DNA of 64,000 nucleotides from Euptelea pleiosperma (GCA_035048495.1 CM068553.1:13827190-13891189); one strand, 5' to 3'. Shown: positions 11,291-22,368, counted from the first letter of the stretch. Made by a program: numbers and translations. The notes: a model not told the origin generated them from the letters alone.

Positions 11291-12225
11291 CGTCCCTTTG
11301 ATCAGGAAGGGTAAACATTGACTCAGAAAAATGTTAAGAAACCAGTCTTATTTTAGCAAACCGTCCCTATGACCATGGGTATATGTAGCCCGCGATAACT
11401 GGGGCATGATCGCCGCTTCAAAAATCTCGCCGCTTAAATTTTATTGGTGTTTAACTTCTAGACGCCATTGCCAGATCGATATGCATTTCATACAAGCACC
11501 ATGTTGACAACCACATTATTAATTTTCAAATGCCCCATCAAAGCATCAAACCACAAGTTGCTCATCAAAAAAAAAAAAAAATTTTGCTTCGAAATGCAAA
11601 AGATTGATGACAGATAATATAAAAATAAAAATAAAAAAATAAAAAAAACACATGCAAGCAATCTCCTCCCTCTAGTTTCTGCTTTTTTTTTTTTTTTTTC
11701 TGTAGGCAAGTGGATCAGTGGTGAGTGGGGGGTGGGTGAAGGCGGGTATCCAACCCGGGTCATTGTCATTGATAACATGTCTGCCTACCATTGGGGGGTT
11801 GTACCCAAAACACTGGGTTCAAGTCCCGATCTTACCTGGGGAGGGGGGGTTTTTAAGGGTTACTTAAAAAATAAAATCGGTTTGTCATTAAAAAAAATGT
11901 GTTTACAAATTCAGTAAAATTAATTTAAAAACAGAAAAAAATAAGGTCTGAAAAGAAATAAATTATGGATGTTGCTTATCCATAGCTTACCACAATAAGC
12001 TATTTGCCCGTGTTACCGTAATCCTAGCATCTCGTAAAATAATGATAATAGTGGGCTACCGCGAAGCCGTAGATCTTTCGAGGCTTAAGATCCCTTAATT
12101 AGAAATTAATAATAACACTATAATTTAAAGTTGCCCCACTTGGTCTGTCACTCGATATTATTGTTCAATTGAGTAATCATGAAATTAAGAAAAACTTTAG
12201 AGTCGCTCTCAATTATTGGTACCTC
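11291..12225. other. Gene-free stretch with possible tRNA-derived repeat
   Basis: Poly(A)/poly(T) runs at about 11567 and 11680 bracket AT-rich sequence. Around 11770-11850 a GGGTTCAAGTCCC box resembles a Pol III B box, suggesting a SINE fragment. No gene recognised. Confidence 0.4.
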
Positions 12226-13594
12226 GAGGTTTAAAAGGGGCTGTTATAACGGTATAACGGATGGGGGGCGTTACCCTTTTTTTCCCCTTACAACGGCCAT
12301 TATAATGGATATTGTAACACATGGGCAAAAATGAAAAAATGGGAAATAACATAAAAAATAAAAACTGTGGGTACCAAATTTAAGACATCCGTGCAAATGG
12401 TCAGAATGATGACACGTGGACATGGCTGGGACCAATCTGTTATCCGATGCCCAGATTAGAATAATTGGTTGAGACCGAGAACCAGCTTGGTTGTCCTAGG
12501 CCTGGACCAGCCTGGCTGTCCGAGGCCGAGATTAGAATAAGTGGCCGAGGCCGGGACAGAGACCAGCCTGGCTGTCCAAGGCCGAGATCAGAATAAGTGG
12601 CCAAGATCGGGAACCAGTTTGGCTACCCGTGGCCGGGACTAGTCTAACTGTCCGAGGCCGAGATCAGAATAAGTGGCCTGGGCCAGGAACCAGTTTGGGT
12701 GCCCGAGGCCGGGACTAGCCTAGCTGTCCCGAGATCAATTGACGACTGAGATTGAGAATTGAGGTTAACGGTGCAAGTCGGCAAATCCACAGGGCAGATA
12801 ATCATCACCAAGTCACATATCCATCACTGATGAACATGGATTGATAGGACCTCGCAAAAGTAGGTAGTTATCCATGTCAGTGGGCATAATAGTCTGCAGC
12901 ATGCGGTACAAAATGATGAGATTACTGACAACCGTCACTGACAGGAAGAGAGGCAGATTGGCTGTGTCAGTTGGGGCAGTCTGTGCTAGAGGAAACGTAT
13001 ACTCCAGAGAAAGAGTGTAACATGAGCAACCGACACGTCAGCAGAGGGAACGCCTATAAATAGAGTAGATGGGGCACATTAAAGAAGTATTGAATTACTA
13101 ACTTGATCGTCGGAGGCTCTACCAGTGTGATTCCTTCCCCGACTCTCTTCTCAGATTCCACTGGTAAGGGTTCTTGCAGGGCTCACGGAGTTCTTGGCTC
13201 GGAAGTAGACTTCTCAGATTGAGGTGGCGGAGACCCTGGACTAATGCATGACTTATCGGCCAGACGGTTGGATAGGATCCGAGGCCGACTGGTTACCAGA
13301 AGTGCGAGGGCATTAGTCTACGCCAACCCTTTGGAGGTGTGTGGGATTTTTCCCCCACAAAAACCACAGGGCTAAAATTGAAAATTTGAATTTCAAATTT
13401 TCATTAAACTTGATAACGGAAAAATATGAAAAATAAGGAAAATAACGGTCGTTATAACAAAAAATAATGGCCTTTATAGCGAAAATATTGTCCGTTATTT
13501 TCTAAGCGTTAAAACGGTACATAACATAACGGGGAAGGTCCAAAACTGTTATAATGGTCATTATTTTCATTATAACGGCCGTTTTTTAAACCAT
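12226..13594 (+). mobile_element. GTTATAACGG-family element (M3 copy a) split by a solo LTR
   Basis: Starts GAGGTTTAAAAGGGGC and ends GGCCGTTTTTTAAACCATA, the terminal signature of the M3 family. The interior outside the LTR (12226-12365 and 13360-13594) has the family's GTTATAACGG words and the GGGCAAAAATGAAAAAA block. A 994-bp LTR sits inside it. A target duplication is not clear here, unlike in the other copies. Confidence 0.75.
12366..13359. mobile_element. Solo LTR with 5-bp target duplication
   Basis: Starts TGTGGGTACC, ends TTTTCCCCCACA (TG...CA with matching ends) and is flanked by AAAAC on both sides (12361-12365 and 13360-13364). 12440-12735 carries a degenerate tandem repeat (GGCCGAGATTAGAATAAGTGG variants). 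CCTATAAATAG near 13055 is a plausible LTR TATA box, which would make the element plus-oriented. No internal retrotransposon region remains, consistent with LTR-LTR recombination. The superfamily cannot be told from the LTR alone. Confidence 0.88.
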
Positions 13595-14265
13595 AATGCA
13601 CTTTCGGTTTCGTGTATGGCTCATTGACCTGAAATCAACATAGTGAGACACATCTAGCCACTTGATGCATGGACCTTTCTTTTGACCATTAAAGTCAACC
13701 ATTACAGTTGTAATTCTTGACCAGAAGATTAAGATCCTCCGTTTAATGGCTAGTTGTGCCCCCACCAATAAAATGGTCCTAATCATTGATTAACTGAGCC
13801 ACATGTTACATGTACAATGTGGGGCATAGGGAGCTTCAGTTCAATGCTCACTAGAAGCATCTTAACCTTCACAATTACCTGTGATTTTACTTGTCAGGGT
13901 CCGGGTTCGGGTTCAGTAGCAAAAGTGGTCATACGGTAAAGTTTAGTCATTTAAAAGGGTATTTTGTTTTGACTCGGGATCGGCCGACTCAAATTTTTAA
14001 CCCAAGTTCTCGGCCGCGTAAATGAAATCCAATGGTGGTTGATAGTGCTGAGCTGGAATTCACTTTACCAAAGCAAAAAACCACCATTGGATTTCATGAA
14101 ATCCACGGCAAGGAATTTGGGTGAAAATTTGAGCCAGCGGATCCCGACCCGTTGATTTTTGGGGTCTAAGTTACTTTTACACACCTACGTGGGGCCCACA
14201 TAGAGATGAATAAAGTGCTGATTTTTTGTCAGAATATTCTACATGATGAGGAGATTATGCTCACC
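13595..14265. other. Intergenic stretch
   Basis: No gene. 14020-14105 contains a short inverted repeat: AAATGAAATCCAATGGTGG and the reverse CCACCATTGGATTTCATGAA, probably a small MITE remnant. The last 9 bases (ATGCTCACC) are the target duplication of the next element. Confidence 0.5.
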
Positions 14266-14679
14266 ATGGTTTTAAAAACCGCCGTTTAAACAGAAACGCC
14301 CCAAGCCCGTTTCCGTTAAAACTGTTTAAACACGTTTTAACATATTTGAATTTAACGGCCTTTTTTTTTGTTTTAACGGCTGTTAAAATCGTTTAAACGG
14401 CCATTAAAATCGTTTAAACAGCCGTTAAATTCTAAAAAATTTTGTGTGAAAAAATGGCCGTTAAATCCATTTAAATTCCATTTTTTTTTTAATTTTCAAA
14501 TTTCAAATTTTGAATTTCAAAGCCATTTTTTCCGTTAAAATCCGTTTAATTCTATTTTTTTCCATTTTTGCCCCTGACCGTTTCATTCCGTTTTAACGGC
14601 TGTTTAAATGGTTTAACGGCTGTTTAAATGGTAACGCCCCAGTCCGTTTAACCGTTAAAACGGCCACCTTTAAACCTTG
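14266..14679 (-). mobile_element. M3 family element, copy b (GTTTAAACGG subtype)
   Basis: Reads in reverse: begins ATGGTTTTAAAAACCG and ends CCACCTTTAAACCTTG. Interior dominated by GTTTAAACGG and CCGTTAAA words. Flanked by ATGCTCACC (14257-14265) and ATCCTCACC (14680-14688), a 9-bp target duplication with one difference. About 414 bp, non-coding. Confidence 0.85.
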
Positions 14680-14689
14680 ATCCTCACCA

Positions 14690-15240
14690 CAAATCAACCC
14701 TTAACTTGTCCACATGTGAGCCCTATCCAGGCATGTCTTGACACGTGTTCGCCTGCCAAAATAACCTAACCCGTGTTTTTTATAAGGTCACCAGTGGTTT
14801 GACTCAAACGAGCACTGTGAGGCCCACATGAGAGAACCCCTAGGGGCTGAGGATGATCTCCTCATCACTGAGATCATCCTAAAAAGAATCAGACCATTCT
14901 GAAGTTTCCGACCCCACCAAATTTGTTCTTCAGAAATTAAACGACTCAGAATGAAGAGCACATTTTGGTGGGATCAGAAAACTCAGATTGGCCTGATTTT
15001 CTTTTTTGGAGGATGATCTTATCATCCTCACTCAAATCAGCCATAGGGGCCGCTCACCCGTGTGGGCTCCACAGAGTAACGGTCGTCTATTGTTAAAATG
15101 TTATTTCCCGGCCCCACTTATCCTTTTACAGTTAAAATACTACTATCTGATAAAATAAAAGTAACGGTCGTCTACTAATAAACTGTTATTTCATGGTCCC
15201 TTTCAAAGTTCAAACTCAAACCATGGTAGTAGGAGATATT
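14690..15240. repeat. Fold-back repeat with GATGATCTCCTCATC arms
   Basis: GAGGATGATCTCCTCATC near 14850 and GGAGGATGATCTTATCATCC near 15010 bracket an inverted structure with TCAGACCATTCTGA / TCAGATTGGCCTGA arms. Similar sequence occurs in the QWRF7-like intron (5643-6160) and at 50914-51252, so this is a dispersed family. The remainder to 15240 shows nothing recognisable. Confidence 0.5.
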
Positions 15241-15315
15241 TTGGAAAGTTGATTAGTGACTAGGCTTAACTTCCAAGATTCGACTATTCCCTTTTTTCAG
15301 AAAAAAGTGCCGACC

Positions 15316-15529
15316 CACCACAACTTGCAGAGTTTTTGTGTTCCGGCCTTCCAGGCAAGGTCCGAAAAGTTATTCGTGACTCGGAAATCAGCGGGTCAAG
15401 TTTGTACAATCTTGACTCGGTCCATCACAACTTGCAGAGTTTTTGTGTTCCGGCCTTCCAGGCAAGGTCCGAAAAGTTATTCGTGACTCGGAAATCAGCG
15501 TGTCATCAACTTACGATTCTACCGACTAA
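15316..15529 (+). repeat. Tandem duplication, two units of 107 bp
   Basis: CACAACTTGCAGAGTTTTTG starts at 15419-107 (15319 region) and again at 15426, followed by the same TTCCGGCCTTCCAGGCAAGG block and GTGACTCGGAAATCAGCG. The two units are nearly identical. The overlapping open frames (72-76 codons) arise from the repeat; I do not call a gene. Confidence 0.8.
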
Positions 15530-15732
15530 TTGTTGCAACTGTCAAAAGCCTTAAAGCAGTGTTGGTGGCCATATTCCACAGGACAAAAAAAACGTCAGGT
15601 TCCATTATGCTTAGACCCGACCCAACTATTATTTGGGGCTAGAAGTTAGACCCAGAAGAGTCAAGGTACTTTCTAAAATTGCTGGACACAATTGAATCAG
15701 TCAGGAGTCAACTTTTTGAGTTTATTAGGGTC

Positions 15733-16035
15733 AAGGTTTAAAGGGGGCCGTTTTAACGGTTAAACGGACTGGGGGCGTTTAAACCATTTAAACAGCCGTT
15801 AAAACGGATTGAAACGGCCAGGGGCAAAAATGGGAAAAATAGAATTTAACGGAATTAAACAGATTTTAACGGTTGTAACGATTTTAATGGAAAAAATGAC
15901 ACTGAAATTCAAATTTCGAAATTTGAAAATTAAAAAAAAAAAAGATTGAAACGGTCAGGGGCAAAAATGAAAAAAATAGAAAACACTGAGGGCATTACCG
16001 TTAAAACGGATTGAAACGGTCAGGGGCACAAATTA
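15733..16035 (+). mobile_element. M3 family element, copy c, truncated
   Basis: Begins AAGGTTTAAAGGGGGCCG and carries GTTTAAACGG-type words and GGGGCAAAAATGGGAAAAA, but the right end (TTTAAACCATG) is missing. The GGATTGAAACGGTCAGGGGC segment occurs twice inside. Confidence 0.75.
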
Positions 16036-16139
16036 AAGTGGTGTTGGTCTTTTTCTAGTAGCACTTCTCATCCCCTCATACCTCTCAAATGCAATGACAT
16101 AAGATGATATATGATATATGGGTAGAAGTAGAACAAAGC

Positions 16140-16496
16140 AAGGTGTAAAAGGGGCCGTTATAATGGTATAACGGAATGGGGGGCTTTACCGTTTTATCCG
16201 TTATAACGAAAATAACCCTCATGAGCAAAAACAGGAAAAAACAAAAATAATGGAAAATAAGGCGACAGAATTCAAATTTTGAATTTCAGATTTACAAAAA
16301 ACAGAAAAATAACCGAAATAACGGCTTTTTTTTCCTCAAATTTTTCCAGAAATTTACGGTCGTTATTTTCGTTATAACAGAAAATAACGGCCATTATAAT
16401 AAAAATAACAGCCGTTATTTTCTAGGCATTTTAACGGTACATAACGTAACGAGGGAGGTCCGAATTCGTTACAACGGGCCATTTTTTTAAACCATG
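16140..16496 (+). mobile_element. M3 family element, copy d, perfect 9-bp TSD
   Basis: Starts AAGGTGTAAAAGGGGCC and ends GGCCATTTTTTTAAACCATG, with GAACAAAGC at 16131-16139 and 16497-16505. The 357-bp interior has GTTATAACGG palindromes and a T/A-rich centre with AAATTTTGAATTTCAG. Non-coding. Confidence 0.92.
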
Positions 16497-16554
16497 GAAC
16501 AAAGCACATTGGATATTCTCAATAATACCAAAAAAATAAAAATAAAAAAGGAGT

Positions 16555-16930
16555 CGGGCTCTGTCGACAGATCTAAAATGACAGGGACACAATATAAGCC
16601 AGCTGGCACACTGTTACAGTACTCTGACCGTACGGATTTTTGTCCTATCCCATCGTGGACCTACAAACCAAATATCAGCCTGATTAGTGATTTATAAGTG
16701 TTGCATCTTTGTACCTCAAATACTGCTTAAATTCCCACAGTTGAAATCAGACCATGGAAATAAGTCCAATCCAAAGCCTATAAATCACTAATCAAGCTGA
16801 TTTTTGGTTTGTAGGTCCACCATGGGATAGGACAAACATCTATACAGTCAGAGTCCTGTAACAGTGTGCCACATGGCTTATATTGTGTCCCTGTCATTTA
16901 TCTGTCATTTAGATCTGTCAACGGAGCCCG
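16555..16930. mobile_element. Fold-back MITE, family M2, nearly full-length inverted repeat
   Basis: The left arm CGGGCTCTGTCGACAGATCT and the right arm reverse-complement match for most of the element, including ATGACAGGGACACAATATAAGC, CCAAATATCAGCCTGATT and TGGACCTACAAACC. It would fold into one long hairpin of about 375 bp. It lies inside segmental-duplication copy 1 and is absent from copy 2, so it inserted later. Confidence 0.8.
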
Positions 16931-17467
16931 GCCCTAAAGAAAAGCCCCTTGGTTGCAAGTTTGGTCAAATTCTAAAGAAAGCTAGTAATTTAAAATTTGA
17001 CAAGTGGATATTAGCAGAATTGAAAGGACAGTGTTAACGTCAGCCTCCGGAGGACGTCTTGCTTGGTCAACACCATTGGATCATAAATCCTCAAGGTGCT
17101 ACCACGTCAAAATTTATATGATTCAGCTTGGACGGCAAGTCTAACTGGTAAAGCAGAGGCCGGATATACCCGCAAGGGTAGGTGGGTCTACACTTATGGG
17201 ATAATTCGGGGACCTCCATCCTAGGCATGACCATACTGGGGAAGTCTTGAACCCGAAACCTACAAGGGAAGGGACATATCTACGATACGGCCAAAACAAT
17301 AGTGTGTGACCCCGTCTAGAGCTGTCAATGTATCGGGTTCAAATCGGATCAGGATTGATCTAGAACCAATCTGATAGCTTATCGATCATGATTCCTAGGT
17401 TCACAATCAATTCGATAACATAGTGTTGATTTGATCGATAAACTCGTTACTTTTGATTTTAAAAAGA

Positions 17468-17913
17468 TTAGGGAGTGGCACGAGCATTGCACGTGAGTGA
17501 TTATAGGGGCTTCATCAACGTTGATGACAGACCATAGTATGAGCCACGTGGCACACTCTTAGAGGCCACTGACCACATGAATGCTTGGCCCATCGCTAAT
17601 TGGACTTACATACCAAAATTCAACTTGATTAGTAACTTCTATTCCATGAATCTTTTCCATGGTTTATTTTTAACCGTGGATTTCGAACATTATTTGGTGT
17701 ACTCAGAATTCAAAAGTTAAAAATTACTAATGAAGATGATTTTTTTGTAACATCCATACAGTCAGTAGTCTCCAAGAATGTGCCATGTGGCTCACACTGC
17801 CATCCCTCATTAATGTTGACGGTGGACCTCCCTCAGCAAAGTTTTGTTCTTCCGGTGAGTGTCTGAAGCCCGCGTCATCGCCAACCCTAGTTTTGGGTTT
17901 ATAATAGTATAGA
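17468..17913 (-). mobile_element. Non-autonomous Helitron, family H2
   Basis: On the minus strand it starts TCTATACTATTATAAACCC after an A and ends in CTAA before a T. A hairpin (CACG-TGCAATGCT-CGTG) lies close to the 3' end, as expected of Helitrons. The 446-bp body contains the same core found in the M2 fold-back elements (GAGCCACGTGGCACACTC, CATCCATACAGTCAGTAGTC). Non-coding. Ends of the same type occur at 23501, 52307 and 63958. Confidence 0.75.
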
Positions 17914-18286
17914 TAAGCACAACAAATTCTTAAGTCAAATAACAAATGGTAACAATAGTTATGAACGTACCTTTCACTAATATAATATATTTAATTAATA
18001 AATAATAATAAATAAACAAAAATATCCAAGAAGTTATGGAATCACAATTCCCATATCCAGACCTAATGTTATCAGATTGGATCAGATTGAACCATTAATG
18101 AAAGCTTTTGAAGTTGGCTTATGGAAGCTCTCTTTTCTTTTCTTTTTTTTCGGATAAGCAAAGTCAGAGTTGGATTAGGACCTCTATGAAAGCTGTGTTT
18201 CCATCTCTACCCCACTTACCTTGGTTCCCAGATGTGGCCTTGTCCAACCACGAACGACCACGCCCCATATTGTAGTCCTTAGGAGC

Positions 18287-18624
18287 AAGGTTTAAAAGGG
18301 GCCGTTATAATGGTATAACGGACTGGGCGTGTTACGGTTTTTCCGTTATAATGGCTGTTATAACGAATTGTAACGTTCAGGGGCAAAAATGAAAAATAAT
18401 AAAAAAAAATAACATAAATAAAGGAAAATAACATACATAAAGAATGAAAAAAAATGAAATAATGGCAATGAAATTCAAAATTTCAAATTTGAATTTCAAA
18501 TTTCAGAAACGGAAAATAACGGCTGTTATTTTTAAAGTATTTTAACGGTACGCAACGTAACAGGGGAGTTCTGAGTGTTATAACGGCCGTTATTTCCGTT
18601 ATAACAGCCGTTTTTTAAACCGTA
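18287..18624 (+). mobile_element. M3 family element, copy e
   Basis: Starts AAGGTTTAAAAGGGGCCG, ends GCCGTTTTTTAAACCGTA, flanked by CTTAGGAGC (18278-18286) and CTTAGGAGT (18625-18633). GTTATAACGG subtype, 338 bp, non-coding. Confidence 0.9.
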
Positions 18625-18639
18625 CTTAGGAGTACAATC

Positions 18640-19251
18640 TAACACGTACTGTACGCATTTATAAGTGCCAAAAAATAAAGTCTAGATTGGGACTTTTAAG
18701 GAATAAAGTAAAAGGTTTGAAGGTTGGTTTCTGGGACATTTTGAAAGCTATGGATCTCCTTCCCCATTAAGTGTGGCCTAATTGTAATTGAACCCTTTGC
18801 AGGGTACCTTGGTCCCCAGTTGAACCCACTACAAGAAACAACCCTAGAAGTTCTCATAAATATATTTTAATGAGAAGCTCAAAAAGTATTTCTTCTTCCA
18901 AGAACCGTCTCTCTCAAATCTCTTTCTTCTTGTTCATGTTTTTTGCCGTACCAAACACGTATCTTTTATTGTGTTTACACATAAATTAACAGTAATGGCC
19001 GTCGGTGTTACAATTATATGTAAGGGATTGTTATGGTGTGCGTGAGGAGCTCCAAGTTCGGAGTTCACCATAGCATGGTTAGTACATCAGGCGGTGAATA
19101 TTCTCGATGTGGCTTAGATTTGGTGCATCAAGTGCGTGATATATATTTGATCCGAATAAAAAAAAAGAAAAAAAAATTAAGTAATTATAGCAGGTAATAT
19201 ATTAGATTGTAGGATAAGGGCGTGACAGAGTGGTGTCAGAGCTTAGACAGC
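18640..19251. other. Intergenic stretch
   Basis: Contains the last blocks of segmental-duplication copy 1 (to about 18960) and then AT-rich sequence. No gene or clear element. Confidence 0.5.
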
Positions 19252-19420
19252 TCTATATAATAAGTGAGAGTGGTTGTCTCCCCACTTATTCCCCTTCTTA
19301 TAGGCTTCAATAATAAATGGTCGAGATCTTATTCCTAATTGGACGGTGGATCTCAGCCACTCACACCTGATTTTAGCAAACGCTTTGTCGGAGAATGTCG
19401 TGGGACGGGCCACCCACTAG
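19252..19420 (+). mobile_element. Small Helitron, family H1 copy 2
   Basis: Begins TCTATATAATAAGTGAG and ends GGCCACCCACTAG before T, with the family's GGTTGTCTCCCCAC and GACGGTGGATCTCAGCC blocks. The subterminal hairpin is partly eroded (ATGTCGTGGGACGG). Confidence 0.65.
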
Positions 19421-19884
19421 TTTGTGTATAAAGGGCAGTTTTGAAAATAAGTGAGTGGGGAAGAAATTAAATAGTTATCAATGATGTTTTAAGAATTTAA
19501 TATTTTAAAATATTTTATATTTGTAGCATGAAGATGAGTTTTTGCTAGTATTGATTCATGTACATGAGAGATGATTAGATGTTTCACCTAAGCATCAAAG
19601 TTTGGTATATATATATATGAAAGAATTGCTGCATCACCGTTGGAGTGTGCACTTTGCATGTACGCATCGTCAATTCATCAACGAGGCACGACTGAATCGC
19701 TTGGTGATTATGTGTCACTTGTGGTATTTGGGTACGGATCGTTACGATCACCATCATCCGATTAAGATGAATGAATATGTAGGGTTTGATTATGCTTAAC
19801 CAGGATTAAATGGTTGGTGGGACATAAAAAGACAAGTAACATAAAATGCCTTTAAATAGGAGTAAAACTTCGGTCACAAGCTGG
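19421..19884. other. Intergenic stretch
   Basis: AT-rich with an ATATATATAT run near 19606. A 65-codon open frame at 19602-19799 has no recognised family or splice context. Nothing else seen. Confidence 0.5.
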
Positions 19885-20201
19885 TCACAACCCAAAATAC
19901 GAGACACGTGGCACACTATTAGAGGGTGCTGACCGTATGGATGTTTGGCCAGTCCAGTAAACCAAAAATCAGCCTGATTACTGATTTACAACCTTTGGAT
20001 GTTTACACCCAAATAAAGCTCAATGATGCTCAAATTCCTACGGTTAAAATCAGCCCATGAAAATAACTTCAATCCAACACTTGGAAATCACTAATCAGGC
20101 TGATTTTTGGTTTGCAGGTCCACCGATCGAGTGACTGACCAAACATCCATACAGGCAGCACCCTCTAATAGTGTACCACGTGGCTCATATTGTGGGTTGT
20201 A
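19885..20201. mobile_element. Fold-back MITE, family M2
   Basis: Arms CACAACCCAAAATACGAG and CTCATATTGTGGGTTGT are inverted copies, continuing inward through CACGTGGCACACTATTAGAG / CTCTAATAGTGTACCACGTG and CAGCCTGATTA / TAATCAGGCTG. Each arm carries a CACGTG palindrome. Confidence 0.75.
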
Positions 20202-20329
20202 CGCATGACCTTAAGTTTGACTTTTTGTTTCCTTCCTTGCCTCCAGTCTTACCATTATTCACATTGATGAGCTGGTGTGCAAAGGGTCGTGATGTAATAA
20301 GGTATACTTGACACAAGTAGCAAATTTTT

Positions 20330-20610
20330 GTTACTCACCTCTTTCCATCTGGGTCCACTGACCACGTGGATATTTTACCCACCCTTAGTAGACATTCATA
20401 CTAAAAATCAGCTTGTTTGATGATTTTTAGCCGTTTGTTTTAGTACACAGAAAAATGGTTGAATCGAACGGCTAGCATCACACCTTAACAAGTACTAAAA
20501 TCTATAGCTAGAGATGACCAATCAGGGAGAGTTTTGGTGTGTGTGTCCACCAAGCGTTGGGCTAAACATCCATGCCGTCACTGGACCCAGAGGGCAGAAG
20601 AGAGTAACAA
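20330..20610. repeat. Degenerate fold-back MITE
   Basis: GGGTCCACTGACCACGTGG ... CAGCTTGTTTGATGATTTTTAG ... GACCAATCAGGGAG ... GTCACTGGACCC form imperfect inverted arms. Similar degenerate copy at about 25540-25720. Confidence 0.55.
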
Positions 20611-20706
20611 AAAATTAGCTACCTGACGCCAAAAAGCGTCAGCTATACATTGTTTCATCTTTTTCCGTGTGCAAATGTAGAGGGGGTAATGGACAAAATG
20701 GGTTGG

Positions 20707-20884
20707 ATCCATAGTTCGAAGTCTCAGCCGATCCCGTTTTGGATCAGGCGATCAGGATCGACATTCACAAATCCAATCCAAAAATGGATCGTCTCTCCCG
20801 AGATCACTGTTTCCTAAAGAAGTGTTACGTCGTCACGGTGTCGGATAGGAATCGGCGCCCTCCAATCCTGAGATTTTGAACCAT
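20707..20884 (+). mobile_element. M5 family element, copy 2
   Basis: Starts AGTTCGAAGTCTCAGCCGAT and ends CCTGAGATTTTGAACCATGG, with a GGATCAGG-rich interior. Same termini as 10202-10327. Confidence 0.5.
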
Positions 20885-21138
20885 GGTTGGATCTGGATGT
20901 GGATCTGATTAGGATCCATAACACGCAATTCCAAACCAAACAGTGATCCATATGTGAAGATCCAAATCTACTATAAAATAACTGCTTATAGTAAAAATCC
21001 AAGACTCTAGATCCGACCCGATTTGACTACCTAAATTAGGACCTGAAGGGCTGAACATGAGACCATTTGGATCCATATTCTTATGGATCCAAACCCAAAA
21101 AAAAAAAACGGGTCCTATATGGACTAGAATCTCAGGTC

Positions 21139-21480
21139 TAACCGAGTGACAAGGCGCAATATGAGCCACATGGCATACTATTAGAGGGCTCTGACCGGAT
21201 GTTTTCCCAATCTCTAGGTGGACCTACAAACCAAAAATCAGCTTGATTATTGATTTCAAACCTTTGGATCTTTGTACCTCAAATAATGGTCAATATTGCT
21301 CAAATTCCACGGTTAAAATCAACTCAAGAAAATAATTCCAATCCAACGTCTAAAAATCATTAATCAGGCTGATTTTTGGTTTGTAGGCCCACCTAGGGAT
21401 TGGCCAAACATCCAAACGGTCAGAGTCCTCTAACAGTGTGCCACATGGCTTATATTGCGCCCTTTCATTGACAGGACCGG
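21139..21480. mobile_element. Fold-back MITE, family M2
   Basis: Left arm GGCGCAATATGAGCCACATG and right arm CATGGCTTATATTGCGCC are inverted; the inner arms carry CCAAAAATCAGCTTGATTA and TAATCAGGCTGATTTTTGG. About 340 bp, non-coding. Confidence 0.75.
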
Positions 21481-21998
21481 GTCATCAAAGTTTTACTCAG
21501 TCTAACCCACCCCATTTCATGTCCTACTAGAGGGGTACGGTTCTTGGTCCTTGGTCCTTGGTCTATGGAGGATAACGAAATTTAGAAGAACGACCTCGTC
21601 AAATTATGTCGTCTGTCGTCTACCAACCCCGTGCATATGTTTGTTTCTGGTTGGAGACACGTTAGGGCTATCAATGGACTGCATTGGATGATCTGATCCA
21701 ATCCATTTACATCAAGTCTTAGTCAATTTTTAACTACTAGAAGTTAAAAAAATATTAAACATAATACAAACTATCTTTACAACTTCTTGACTTAATTTAA
21801 CAGACTTGTCAATCAGATCATCCCATCTACTCTGATAAGTTCCGATAACTTATCAGATTGTGATTCCTAAGTCTCGTCTCGATCTCATAAGTTATCGGAA
21901 CTTATCAGAGTAGATCGGATCCATTGACAGCCCTAGAGTTCACAAATTATGGTTGTTGGGGGAAATCCACCTCTCCGATGATACAAGTGCACTGGAAC

Positions 21999-22368
21999 CA
22001 AGGTTTAAAGGAGGCCATTTTAACGGACTGGGGGTGTTACCATTAAAACCGTTAAAATGGATTGAAACGACCAGGGGCAAAAATGGAAAAAAAATAGAAT
22101 TTAATGGATTTTAACGATTTTAACGAAAAAAATGGCACTGAAATTCAAAATTCAAATTTTGAAATTGAAAATTAAAAAAATAGAATTTAACGGCTGTTTT
22201 GTTTTTCCACAAAAAATTTCAGAATTTAACGGCCTTAAAAAATGATAAAAAATGGCCTTTTTTTCAAAGCGTCAAAATGTGTTTTTACAGTTTTTACAGA
22301 AACGGGCTTGGGGCATTAACGTTTAAGCTGCCGTTAAAACCGTTTAAACGGGCGTTTTTTAAACCATT
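21999..22368 (+). mobile_element. M3 family element, copy f (GTTTAAACGG subtype)
   Basis: Starts CAAGGTTTAAAGGAGGCC, ends GCGTTTTTTAAACCATT, flanked by ACTGGAAC at 21991-21998 and 22369-22376. Interior of the GTTTTAACGG/GTTTAAACGG subtype with GGGGCAAAAATGG. Non-coding. Confidence 0.88.

Larger units (their letters stand above)
16086..18960 (+). repeat. Direct segmental duplication, copy 1
   Basis: Shares ordered blocks with 21990-23500: CACATTGGATATTCTCAA, AAGCCCCTT then GTTGCAAG/GTTGTAGAAG, AAATTTATATGATTCAGC, and later TTGGTCCCCAGTTG, CCCACT...GAAACAACCCTAGAA. The blocks are separated by different transposons in the two copies, so the duplication predates those insertions. No gene in it. 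Confidence 0.65.

Noticed and set aside
11800..11850. Possible tRNA gene (GGGTTCAAGTCCC box)
   Set aside because: No acceptor or anticodon stem can be folded around it; more likely a SINE remnant.
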